The notes beneath the pieces are model-generated. The model searched no databases. It worked only from the letters and a program-made list of their open reading frames with translations, and was not told the origin of the DNA. Below are positions 8,226 through 15,833 of a DNA stretch of 64,000 nucleotides, in pieces. This DNA is from an uncultured Eubacteriales bacterium (GTDB taxonomy: Bacteria > Bacillota > Clostridia > Lachnospirales > Lachnospiraceae). Every line of letters starts with the position of its first letter. The first letter of the stretch is position 1. The stretch lies in NCBI GenBank assembly GCA_900545175.1, contig UQYF01000011.1:1-64000 (forward strand), in the 5' to 3' direction. Position numbers and translations under genes: made by a program.

Positions 8226-8431
8226 ATGATGTAGGGGTCAAAAGGTCTTCTGACCCCTATGATACCGGATTGTTTCGCACTGCGTGCTCCCACAATCCTC
8301 AAAACATTCATAATCCGCTCATTTTTCTACGAAAAATGGCTGCTTATTCATGTTTTGGCGGGTTCCAAGGTCAAAAATCCTCTTGCAAGCAAGCTTGCAT
8401 CGGATTTCTGACCTTTTGACCCTGGTATCAT
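8226..8431. repeat. 206-bp MITE-like element with 22-bp terminal inverted repeats
   Basis: The left end 8226-8247 (ATGATGTAGGGGTCA then AAAGGTC) and the right end 8410-8431 (GACCTTTTGACCCTG then GTATCAT) are inverted repeats with 18 of 22 matches. Inner palindromes include GGGGTCA...TGACCCC at 8233-8257 and GGTCAAAAATCC...GGATTT near 8360-8407. It has no coding capacity. It occupies most of the gap 8192-8574; the remainder of the gap is AT-rich without clear signals. A second copy is cut at the window start (1-52). Confidence 0.65.
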
Positions 8432-8557
8432 GATATATATTACATATAAAAAATACCGCAAACCGCCATATCACACAATGTAATATTCTATGACATTATG
8501 CAAATTTTATGCTGACTATATTTCTCATATTTACAGCTTCCCCTGTCACAATTTTGC

Positions 8558-8576
8558 AGTGGCTCAATCTGCCACT
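8558..8576 (-). terminator. Hairpin at the rsgA stop codon
   Basis: AGTGGC (8558-8563) and GCCACT (8571-8576) pair around a 7-nt loop and include the TAG stop of rsgA. There is no clean U-tract, so termination is uncertain. Confidence 0.35.
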
Positions 8577-9645
8577 AACGCTTTTTCTTGTTAATCTGCC
8601 TTCTCTTTAAAGCCACTGCTTTTCTGTTAAAATTTCTCTCACTCTCATTTTTCAGTCCTCTGTACAGCTCATACCTCTGTGCCGACAAGCTTCCATCCGC
8701 AATCGCTGCCTTTATGGCACAACCAGGTTCTGTATTATGCCGGCAGTCTTTAAACTTACAACAGCTCTCAAGTTCAACAATGTCCGCAAATGTGTCGTCA
8801 ATTCCTTCCTCTGCATCGCACATTCCAAGCTCTCTCATGCCCGGTGTATCGACTATCGTTACGCCATTAGGCAGCATAAAAAGCTGTCTGGCAGTCGTAG
8901 TATGCCTTCCCCTCGAATCACTCCCCCTGACGGCACCTGTTTTCATGATATCACTGCCGGAAATGGCATTTATAAGCGTTGACTTGCCGACACCTGACGA
9001 ACCCATAAGCGCTATGGTCACTCCCGCCCTACAGTATTCAAAAAGCTCCCTCATTCCGGCATGGCTTACCGCACTGACAGAATGTATCCTCACATCATCT
9101 GCTGCCTGTCTGACTTCACTTACATATCGCTCTGCATCTTCGCACAAATCCGCCTTTGTGAGAACAACTACCGGAACAGCTTCCCCTGCTTTTGCAACCG
9201 CCGTATACCGCAATATTCTGTTCACATTAAAATTGTCATTCAGCGAGCAGACTATAAAACAGTAATCTACGTTCGCAACCATCTCCTGTTCAAGCGAATT
9301 TTTCATACTGTGGTCGCCCGGATACGGTCGCTTCAACATATTTTTTCTTCGGCACACCTTGACAATCCTGCTCTCACCTGACGGCTGGTATTCGAACTCG
9401 ACATAATCGCCAACTATCGGATATTCAGGCTCGTCATAATAAAAGCTTCCCCTGCATTTTGCAGGAATCTCCCTTCCTTCAAAAAGAATTGTGAACATAT
9501 TCTTCTGTACATTGCATATGCGGCCTATGCATGTACGGTTATTGTTTGTACTATCCAATCCATCGCTTCTGTTATCTCTGATATTTTTTGCAGCATTCTT
9601 ATCATTTTTAATATTCTTACTGTTATAGCTATTATTCTTTGACAT
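8575..9645 (-). CDS. rsgA: Ribosome small-subunit biogenesis GTPase RsgA
   Basis: This is a circularly permuted GTPase that acts in late 30S subunit maturation. An OB-fold domain comes first (about 37-105). The G-motifs then run in permuted order: G4 TKAD (163-166), G1 GSSGVGKS (215-222), G3 DTPG (266-269). The C-terminal zinc site CCKFKDCRHNTEPGC (about 295-309) is present. At 356 residues it is longer than usual because of an Asn/Lys/Asp-rich N-terminal tail (residues 1-36) that is probably disordered. The ribosome site GAGG is 9 bases before the ATG. It is a single-gene unit. Confidence 0.93.
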   Translation of the reverse strand: MSKNNSYNSKNIKNDKNAAKNIRDNRSDGLDSTNNNRTCIGRICNVQKNMFTILFEGREIPAKCRGSFYYDEPEYPIVGDYVEFEYQPSGESRIVKVCRRKNMLKRPYPGDHSMKNSLEQEMVANVDYCFIVCSLNDNFNVNRILRYTAVAKAGEAVPVVVLTKADLCEDAERYVSEVRQAADDVRIHSVSAVSHAGMRELFEYCRAGVTIALMGSSGVGKSTLINAISGSDIMKTGAVRGSDSRGRHTTTARQLFMLPNGVTIVDTPGMRELGMCDAEEGIDDTFADIVELESCCKFKDCRHNTEPGCAIKAAIADGSLSAQRYELYRGLKNESERNFNRKAVALKRRQINKKKR

Positions 9646-9958
9646 TTCTTAGTCCTCTCTTATAAAAATTAATTCTGTCAGGTACATGATTAATCTTTAC
9701 GGACTACCTCGGTACACTCTCATGTACCTATCAAATATATTGTTCAACATATATTAGTTAAAAAAACGCAAAGCAAGTTAAAAATATGGCATTCCATACA
9801 AAATGGCAAAAAAAGACCGCAGCAAAAATGCCACGGTCTATCAGCCTAAAACTATAATTATCCAGAATAACATTCACAAAATTGCCACTTAAATGCCTAG
9901 CTCTTTTTAGCCATATAAACTGTTATTTATGGTATAATTATTTCCACATTTTTGTCAT
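9646..9958. other. Intergenic gap: rsgA upstream region and AAC(3) downstream region
   Basis: This 313-bp AT-rich gap holds the terminator at 9807-9840 and otherwise the presumed rsgA promoter region, in which no convincing -35/-10 pair stands out. No open frame or RNA gene was recognised. Confidence 0.5.
9807..9840 (-). terminator. Rho-independent terminator for the AAC(3) gene
   Basis: On the minus strand AGACCGTGGC...GCTGCGGTCT forms a 10-bp stem (two wobble pairs) followed by seven T residues. It lies about 120 bp after the AAC(3)-type stop codon at 9959. Confidence 0.75.
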
Positions 9959-10753
9959 TTAAAATGTGATATCTTTCCACCTTTCCGGTGCAATGTACTT
10001 ACTTGTCACAATGCACTCCGGGTCAGGGGCAAGCACATGCCTTACAACCTCAAAAATTTTCCTCGCATCGCAAAGCAGACAGTCAGCATCACCGAATTTT
10101 ACCTTTTTTGCGGCACCGCATTCTAAAAATGCCTGATTGAGCTTTACAAAGTCCTCTGATATATGCGGCTGTGATGCATTGTAATGCTTCCTCACATACA
10201 CTTTCCTGTGTTCACCGTCAGGCATAGCTATTATAAGCTCCATCGGCTTGTCCGACAGTCTGTTAGGGATATTTAACACTTCCTCAACACTGTGGATATA
10301 TGTATTGCGCTCATGTCCTACACCGACAAGAAGTATCTTTCCGCCGCAGTCCTTCAGTATGTCATAACAGCCGCCCGGTGTACAAGGTGTATTGCAAAAC
10401 TCCTCACCCTTAAGATACTCCGCTGCATTTTGACCAAGTCCTGCCATGCTGTGTGTAGGGTGAAGTGAGCGCACCACGCCCTCTCTTTTCATAAACATAT
10501 TGGTGAGAAGTCCAACACATGACGGAGTACTTTCAGGGTCATATATCGGATTTTCATTGTTTACAGTTTTCCATGTGTGTGTCGGCAGAAGCAAAAGACC
10601 TTCCTCAAAAAATTCACTCCACACATCAAGCACCGTGTCAGCGCCGCCATCTACCTGACCTATCGCTTTCATCGATGAATGTATCAGTATAGTCTCATTG
10701 CCGCGCAGACCCATCTGCCTTAATTGTTCAGTAAGTTCATTTTTATTATACAT
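9959..10753 (-). CDS. Aminoglycoside 3-N-acetyltransferase family protein
   Basis: This is a 264-residue member of the AAC(3) acetyl-CoA-dependent acetyltransferase family. Family motifs are ILIHSSMKAIG near the start, LLLPTHTW, VRSLHPTHSMAGLG (His and Ser of the active-site region) and the TPCTPGG loop, then LVGVGHERNTYIH. Many chromosomal members do not confer drug resistance and their natural substrate is unknown (related proteins act in polysaccharide or metabolite acetylation), so resistance should not be assumed. The ATG at 10753 has a GAAGGGGG ribosome site 6 bases upstream; the longer frame has none. It follows the M15 peptidase gene by 91 bp. Confidence 0.8.
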   Translation of the reverse strand: MYNKNELTEQLRQMGLRGNETILIHSSMKAIGQVDGGADTVLDVWSEFFEEGLLLLPTHTWKTVNNENPIYDPESTPSCVGLLTNMFMKREGVVRSLHPTHSMAGLGQNAAEYLKGEEFCNTPCTPGGCYDILKDCGGKILLVGVGHERNTYIHSVEEVLNIPNRLSDKPMELIIAMPDGEHRKVYVRKHYNASQPHISEDFVKLNQAFLECGAAKKVKFGDADCLLCDARKIFEVVRHVLAPDPECIVTSKYIAPERWKDITF

Positions 10754-10768
10754 TTTATCCCCCTTCAC

Positions 10769-10789
10769 ACAGCAAGCATTTCTTGCTGT
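10769..10789 (-). other. Hairpin just before the AAC(3) ribosome site
   Basis: ACAGCAAG and CTTGCTGT pair perfectly around a 5-nt loop, 7 bases upstream of the GGGGG ribosome binding site on the minus strand. It has no U-tract and could be a leader structure. Function unknown. Confidence 0.4.
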
Positions 10790-10844
10790 ACTTCCACCAA
10801 TAAATAGTTTGAAATTAAAGCTTATTCCCCATTTCTGAGCACTT

Positions 10845-11672
10845 TCATCGAGAATACTCAAAATGCTGGTAATCCTTGTTCGTCTCCCAATCCCCACCCC
10901 ACGCAAATCCATGCTCGGTAAACAGCCTGTAGCAAAGGTCATCATGGTCTATTTTATACAGGAAATCCACATCTCTGTCTGCATAACTTATAGCATCCTC
11001 AGGGCTCACCTTAATGCCATTTCCTGTCTCTTTAACCTGTGGGTTATAAAATGGATTTACATCTACTGCCAGTCCCATGCCATGCTTTGAAACAGTGTCT
11101 GTTCCTGCTATCATTCTGAAATTGAACGCTGATGTATTATTATCGCTCATCGAAAGCTCATCATCCCCATCATACTCGTCTATAAGAGCTATCTTTTCAA
11201 TAGGATATTCCGCCTCATAGAGCTGCCTGAATATATCAAGCACATCATCAGCAATCAGCTTATTCACGATTAATTCGCCATCAGATGTTCTTCCTGCAAA
11301 ATCCACATACAGCACATGCACATATCTCAACTCGTTTTTCTCCACAGGGCAGCCCTCTGTATAACTCTTTCCCTGCATATTTTTCCATACACTGCTTGGA
11401 ATATCGGACACATAGAAATCGCTGTCATACTTATTATCAATATTTCCGGCACCATCCTCTGTGCTGTCCTCAACTCCATCCAATATACCATTTGGCACAT
11501 TCTGATAAGTCGGAGCGGTGCTCTCATATGTTGCTGTCGCATTCCCCGAATCTATTGTTCCACCCGCCGGTGTATCTGCCTTGCTTCCAAAATATAGCAT
11601 CGCTCCCAGCATACCAAGCGGCACAAGCGAAACTGCCATAACCCCAAGCAATATTTTTGTTATTTTACTCAT
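10845..11672 (-). CDS. Membrane-anchored M15-family peptidase (D-Ala-D-Ala carboxypeptidase or L-Ala-D-Glu endopeptidase type)
   Basis: This protein of 275 residues has an N-terminal membrane anchor (about 7-28), a Thr/Ser/Gly-rich linker (32-85) and a C-terminal peptidase M15C-like domain. Zinc ligands are visible: His197 and Asp204 in KHGMGLAVDVNP and the last His (about 271) in DYQHFEYS; the WGGDW motif is also typical. It probably cuts peptidoglycan stem peptides outside the membrane. GGAG lies 6 bases before the ATG. It is co-directional with the AAC(3) gene. Confidence 0.82.
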   Translation of the reverse strand: MSKITKILLGVMAVSLVPLGMLGAMLYFGSKADTPAGGTIDSGNATATYESTAPTYQNVPNGILDGVEDSTEDGAGNIDNKYDSDFYVSDIPSSVWKNMQGKSYTEGCPVEKNELRYVHVLYVDFAGRTSDGELIVNKLIADDVLDIFRQLYEAEYPIEKIALIDEYDGDDELSMSDNNTSAFNFRMIAGTDTVSKHGMGLAVDVNPFYNPQVKETGNGIKVSPEDAISYADRDVDFLYKIDHDDLCYRLFTEHGFAWGGDWETNKDYQHFEYSR

Positions 11673-11721
11673 TATTTTCTCCGATTAATTTCATGTTAAA
11701 ACATATATCCGCCGATAAATA

Positions 11722-12924
11722 TCAATGCTCGTCTACGACCTGGAAAATTATGAATTTTAAATAGTACGACTCATTCGCAGCCCACAGTATCGGATGATCC
11801 GGTCCCTGTGTGCGGAACTCTACCTGTCTTAAACGCTTATGGACACTGTGTGCAGCCTCCTTGATTGTCTTAGTAAACAGCTCCTGCGTCATAAAGTGTG
11901 AGCATGAACAGGTTGCAAGATATCCACCGTCTTTTACCAGCTTAAGTCCCTTCATATTAATTTCTCGGTAGCCCTTTATAGCATTCTTTGTAGCTTCACG
12001 CGATTTTGTAAATGCAGGAGGGTCAAGTATCACAACATCATACTTCTCACCTTCCGATGCAAGGCGTGGAAGCTCATCAAGTACGTTCACACACTTAAAA
12101 TGCACAGTCTTGTCCAATCCATTAAGCTTCGCATTGGCTCTTGCCTGCTCTATCGCATACTCGGATATATCAAGTCCTGTCACATCTGCTGCTCCCGCAA
12201 TTCCTGCATTTAACGCAAAGGTTCCCATATGTGTAAAGCAGTCAAGCACCCTCTTACCTTTACAGATTCTCTGTATTGCAAGCCTGTTGTATTTCTGGTC
12301 TAAAAAGAAGCCTGTCTTCTGTCCATTTACAACATCAACCATATAATGCACACCGTTCTCAACAATCTCGACATTGGTATCAAACTTGTCACCGATAAAA
12401 CCTTTTACTGTCTTAAGTCCTTCCTTCTCGCGTTCTCTCGCATCACTTCTCTCATAGACACCTCGTATAACTATGCCATCTGCCTTCAGTATTTCCTTAA
12501 GGTCACTTACAATCTTCTCCTTGAAACTCTCTATTCCAAGCGTCAGAGCCTGAACAACAAGAACATCCTCATACTTATCAACAACAATTCCCGGAAGGAA
12601 ATCGGCCTCTCCGAATATAATTCGACATGATGATGTATCCACAGTGTCCTTTCTGTAATCCCATGCAGCTTTAACTCTGTTATATATAAATTCATCGTCA
12701 ATAAGCTGATTGGCATTTCTTGTCATCATTCGTATTCTTATCTTGGAATTCTGATTGATATAACCTCTTCCAAGCATATAACCGTTAAAAGCATGTACGG
12801 CAACTATATCTCCGTTTTTAAAAGTCCCCACTATAGTATCTATCTCATTGTCATATATCCACAGACCACCCTGTCCAAATTCTCTTCCTTCACCCTTTTT
12901 TAATGTCACTATTGATTCCGGCAT
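11722..12924 (-). CDS. 23S rRNA (cytosine-5)-methyltransferase, RlmI-like
   Basis: This is a class I SAM-dependent methyltransferase of 400 residues with an N-terminal PUA-like RNA-binding domain (about 5-75) and a Rossmann methyltransferase domain. Motifs are QKTGFFLDQKYNR, VLDCFTHMGTFAL (SAM binding), VVILDPPAF and CSCSHFM (the catalytic Cys region of the RlmI/YccW group). It probably methylates 23S rRNA, as in E. coli RlmI. The ATG at 12924 with GGAG 8 bases upstream is preferred over a TTG 10 codons earlier. Confidence 0.85.
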   Translation of the reverse strand: MPESIVTLKKGEGREFGQGGLWIYDNEIDTIVGTFKNGDIVAVHAFNGYMLGRGYINQNSKIRIRMMTRNANQLIDDEFIYNRVKAAWDYRKDTVDTSSCRIIFGEADFLPGIVVDKYEDVLVVQALTLGIESFKEKIVSDLKEILKADGIVIRGVYERSDAREREKEGLKTVKGFIGDKFDTNVEIVENGVHYMVDVVNGQKTGFFLDQKYNRLAIQRICKGKRVLDCFTHMGTFALNAGIAGAADVTGLDISEYAIEQARANAKLNGLDKTVHFKCVNVLDELPRLASEGEKYDVVILDPPAFTKSREATKNAIKGYREINMKGLKLVKDGGYLATCSCSHFMTQELFTKTIKEAAHSVHKRLRQVEFRTQGPDHPILWAANESYYLKFIIFQVVDEH

Positions 12925-13098
12925 ATTTTTTCTCCATTTCTTTTTTGCTGTCAATTTTTCACATATAATTCATTAAATTTGTTTCAACCGCACAATTATT
13001 GCTTTGCGGTATTCTGCATAGTTTTTTCAATACAGTTAATAATATATCCGTCAAGACATAAAATCAAGCTTGAATAACTTTCCCTGTGAGGTAATCAA

Positions 13099-13551
13099 AT
13101 GATTAAACAATTCATATTCTGCGGCAGCTTAGGCTGGTGTTTTGAAGTGTTCTGGACAGGAATGGGCTCGCTTTTTAAGCACGACAAAAAACTGATGGGT
13201 CAGAGTTCTCTCCACATGTTTCCAATATATGGGAGTGCCATCATCATACCGCCAATTCACAGACTCATCAATAAAGCCAATGTCTTTGTGCGCGGCACAG
13301 TCTATGCACTGTGCATTTTCCTGACCGAATTTATCAGCGGCAGCTTCCTGAAAAAACACAACGCCTGCCCATGGGACTACTCGGACGCAGCACTCAACTA
13401 CAAGGGTATAATAAGGCTCGACTATGCCCCTGTCTGGTTCGTTGTAGGGCTTATTTATGAGAAAATGCTATGCGCCTCGAAAAACAGGCCTGCCTTTCCG
13501 GATGCGCTTAAGCTTCTTAAAACACCTGCCACATTAAAAACCGGGCATTAA
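13099..13551 (+). CDS. Small membrane protein of the putative ABC-transporter permease (CmpB) family
   Basis: This 150-residue integral membrane protein has about four hydrophobic segments and the family pattern SLGWCFEVFWTG near the start, LTEFISG, CPWDYS and N-x-x-G-x-I-R-L-D-x-x-x-x-W. It fits Pfam PF06541, named ABC_trans_CmpB, although it has no proven transport role. GAGG lies 7 bases before the ATG. The stop codon lies inside the loop of the terminator at 13537-13566. It is transcribed alone and away from the RlmI-like gene. Confidence 0.7.
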   Translation: MIKQFIFCGSLGWCFEVFWTGMGSLFKHDKKLMGQSSLHMFPIYGSAIIIPPIHRLINKANVFVRGTVYALCIFLTEFISGSFLKKHNACPWDYSDAALNYKGIIRLDYAPVWFVVGLIYEKMLCASKNRPAFPDALKLLKTPATLKTGH

Positions 13552-13566
13552 AGGATGCCCGGTTTT
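13537..13566. terminator. Bidirectional terminator between convergent genes
   Basis: AAAACCGGGCAT and ATGCCCGGTTTT form a perfect 12-bp stem around a 6-nt loop, with A-rich and T-rich flanks on both sides. It can end both the CmpB-like gene and the glycosyltransferase gene. Confidence 0.9.
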
Positions 13567-13572
13567 GTATTT

Positions 13573-14535
13573 TTACTTGTTCTTCTTTTTAAAGGTTCTG
13601 TCTAAAAAGTTTCTGGCCCTTATCGGGTAATCTGACAGCACAAAAGGTCTTGTCGTTCTTCCGAATCCCATCATCGCTGCTGCTTTGTTGACGCTAGGAA
13701 ATTCTCCATGCTTATTAAAATAATTAAAAAGCTTATAGATTCCGCGCTTCTTCTCAACAGGAAGATGCCACAGACACACTGAGTTGTATTTCCAGTTGTT
13801 ACATATCAGGAAAAAGTCCTTGATCGTCCAATATCTGAACATATATGGCACAGCCTGTCTTACAGGGAGCGTGTGCGCTACCATCGAAGAAATGTACTCG
13901 TCATTGAACTTATATATCTTCTTCTCAATCACAGCATCGTAAGTCTTGTTAAACACGTCCTCCCACTTGGCAATGAACTCAGTCAAGTTTTCCCTCGTTC
14001 CGCCGAGGCACTCGCCGCCAAAATGTACAATATCAACTCTCTCACCGAAATATAACGGTGTTGTGTCTATAATCTCCTGTCTGTCCTTGTGACTGAGCCT
14101 GTGACCTATGTTATGCATCATTACACCATATTTCATCTCTGCAAACATATCGCTCAGATCATCCACACAATATACATCCGTATCAAGTGCAAGGTAATAG
14201 TCATAGTCGAGATTATGAACTGCATAATCAAGGCAGCATATTCTGTAGTTAACTAATGCCCACTTAAACTCCTTCGGATGTACATATTTATCGAACGAGA
14301 GCTCAATAATCTTAAGTCCGTTCTCTTCATAAAGTCTACGGTATTTTTCGTCCACGTTAAAATTGACAAACAAAGCTGCATCAAGGTCAGGTGTATTGCT
14401 GATGCATGATTTGAGACATACAAATGCATTTTTAAGATAACACTCCATGACGCTCATATCACACTTTGCCGCAATCTGTGTGGATGTACTATATTCCGAA
14501 TTATACGCAAGCACGTTAACTACTAACTTTCGCAC
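13573..14535 (-). CDS. Glycosyltransferase (DxD type)
   Basis: This 320-residue cytoplasmic protein resembles GT8-like or nucleotide-diphospho-sugar transferases. The DxD metal motif is in YYLALDTDVYCVDDL, after an N-terminal Rossmann-like region, and HFGGECLGG and NDEYISS follow in the acceptor region. The GTG at 14535 is chosen because GGAGG lies 7 bases upstream; a TTG 7 codons earlier would overlap that ribosome site. The acceptor is unknown. It lies 46 bp after glyA and may be cotranscribed. Confidence 0.7.
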   Translation of the reverse strand: MRKLVVNVLAYNSEYSTSTQIAAKCDMSVMECYLKNAFVCLKSCISNTPDLDAALFVNFNVDEKYRRLYEENGLKIIELSFDKYVHPKEFKWALVNYRICCLDYAVHNLDYDYYLALDTDVYCVDDLSDMFAEMKYGVMMHNIGHRLSHKDRQEIIDTTPLYFGERVDIVHFGGECLGGTRENLTEFIAKWEDVFNKTYDAVIEKKIYKFNDEYISSMVAHTLPVRQAVPYMFRYWTIKDFFLICNNWKYNSVCLWHLPVEKKRGIYKLFNYFNKHGEFPSVNKAAAMMGFGRTTRPFVLSDYPIRARNFLDRTFKKKNK

Positions 14536-14580
14536 TCTACTTACCTCCAAAAACAAACATAAACTTATTCAAGTCATTAA

Positions 14581-15819
14581 TTAGTATAAAGGATACTTAT
14601 CTGTAAGTCCCTTTACAAGTCTTACAGCTTCCTCCCTGTTAGCTTCAGGGTCTGCTACCGCAAGTGCTATAGCTTCAGCAACTGTATCCATATCTTCCGT
14701 TCTGAAACCTCTTGTCGTGACTGCCGGTGTACCAAGTCTTATACCGCTTGTGACAAAAGGTGACGCAGGGTCATTAGGAATAGCATTCTTGTTACATGTA
14801 ATATTCACCGAATCAAGAAGCTTCTCTGTGGCTTTTCCTGTAACGCCTTTGCTTATGAGATTTACAAGCATAAGATGATTATCTGTACCACCCGATACAA
14901 GGTCAAAGCCTCTATCCATAAGTCCCTTTGCAAGAGCCTGTGCATTGTCCACTATGTTCTGTGCATATACCTTAAAGCTTGGGTCAAGTGCTTCCTTGAA
15001 GCATACAGCCTTAGCTGCAATCACATGCATCAATGGACCGCCCTGAATTCCAGGGAAAATTGCCTTGTTGAAATTAAACCTGTCGGCTGCTTCCTGATTG
15101 CACAAAATCATGCCACCTCTAGGTCCCCTGAGTGTCTTATGGGTTGTTGTGGTAACTACATCTGCATAAGGTATCGGGCTCATATGAAGTCCTGCCGCAA
15201 CAAGACCTGCAATATGCGCCATGTCTACCATGAGAACAGCTCCTACCTCATCTGCAATCTCACGGAATTTCTTAAAATCTATAGCTCTTGCATATGCACT
15301 GGCACCCGCTACAATAAGCTTCGGGCGGCACTCCTTGGCAATAGCTAATACATTATCATAATCTATGTATCCATCTGAATTTACACCGTAAGGAACAATG
15401 TTAAAGTATTTTCCTGACATATTGACAGGACTCCCGTGTGTGAGGTGCCCTCCATCTGCAAGGCTCATTCCCATAACCGTGTCACCCGGCTTAACAACGG
15501 CAAAAAACACTGCCATATTAGCCTGTGCTCCGGAATGCGGCTGGACATTGACATAATCGCATCCGAAAAGCTTCTTCGCTCTCTCTATGGCAAGATTCTC
15601 CACCACATCCACATACTGACATCCGCCATAATATCTCTTTCCCGGATATCCTTCCGCATACTTATTAGTCAAAGGACTCCCCATAGCCGCCATGACTGCC
15701 TTGCTGACAAAATTCTCAGAAGCGATAAGTTCAATATGGTCTCTCTGTCTTCCAAGCTCATCCGAAATCGCTGCTGCAATCTCAGGATCAAATTCTTTAA
15801 CTTCTTCAAATGAATACAT
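14581..15819 (-). CDS. glyA: Serine hydroxymethyltransferase
   Basis: This PLP enzyme converts serine and tetrahydrofolate to glycine and methylene-tetrahydrofolate. It has 412 residues, the normal length. Visible motifs are the N-terminal RQRDHIELIASENFVS, GAQANMAVF, VDMAHIAGLVAAG and the PLP lysine in VTTTTHKTLRGPRGG. It starts 14 bp after the chemoreceptor stop, so it either shares that transcript or has a promoter inside the receptor gene; no glycine riboswitch could fit in the gap. Confidence 0.97.
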   Translation of the reverse strand: MYSFEEVKEFDPEIAAAISDELGRQRDHIELIASENFVSKAVMAAMGSPLTNKYAEGYPGKRYYGGCQYVDVVENLAIERAKKLFGCDYVNVQPHSGAQANMAVFFAVVKPGDTVMGMSLADGGHLTHGSPVNMSGKYFNIVPYGVNSDGYIDYDNVLAIAKECRPKLIVAGASAYARAIDFKKFREIADEVGAVLMVDMAHIAGLVAAGLHMSPIPYADVVTTTTHKTLRGPRGGMILCNQEAADRFNFNKAIFPGIQGGPLMHVIAAKAVCFKEALDPSFKVYAQNIVDNAQALAKGLMDRGFDLVSGGTDNHLMLVNLISKGVTGKATEKLLDSVNITCNKNAIPNDPASPFVTSGIRLGTPAVTTRGFRTEDMDTVAEAIALAVADPEANREEAVRLVKGLTDKYPLY

Positions 15820-15833
15820 AATTCCTGCCTCCG

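Noticed and set aside
8588..9265. 225-codon plus-strand frame opposite rsgA
   Set aside because: It is a shadow of the conserved GTPase and has no start signals.
9959..10753. Calling the AAC(3)-type gene an antibiotic resistance gene
   Set aside because: Family membership is clear, but chromosomal relatives often do not act on drugs and no resistance context is present.
15820..15833. Glycine riboswitch before glyA
   Set aside because: Only 14 bp separate glyA from the chemoreceptor gene, too little for the element.
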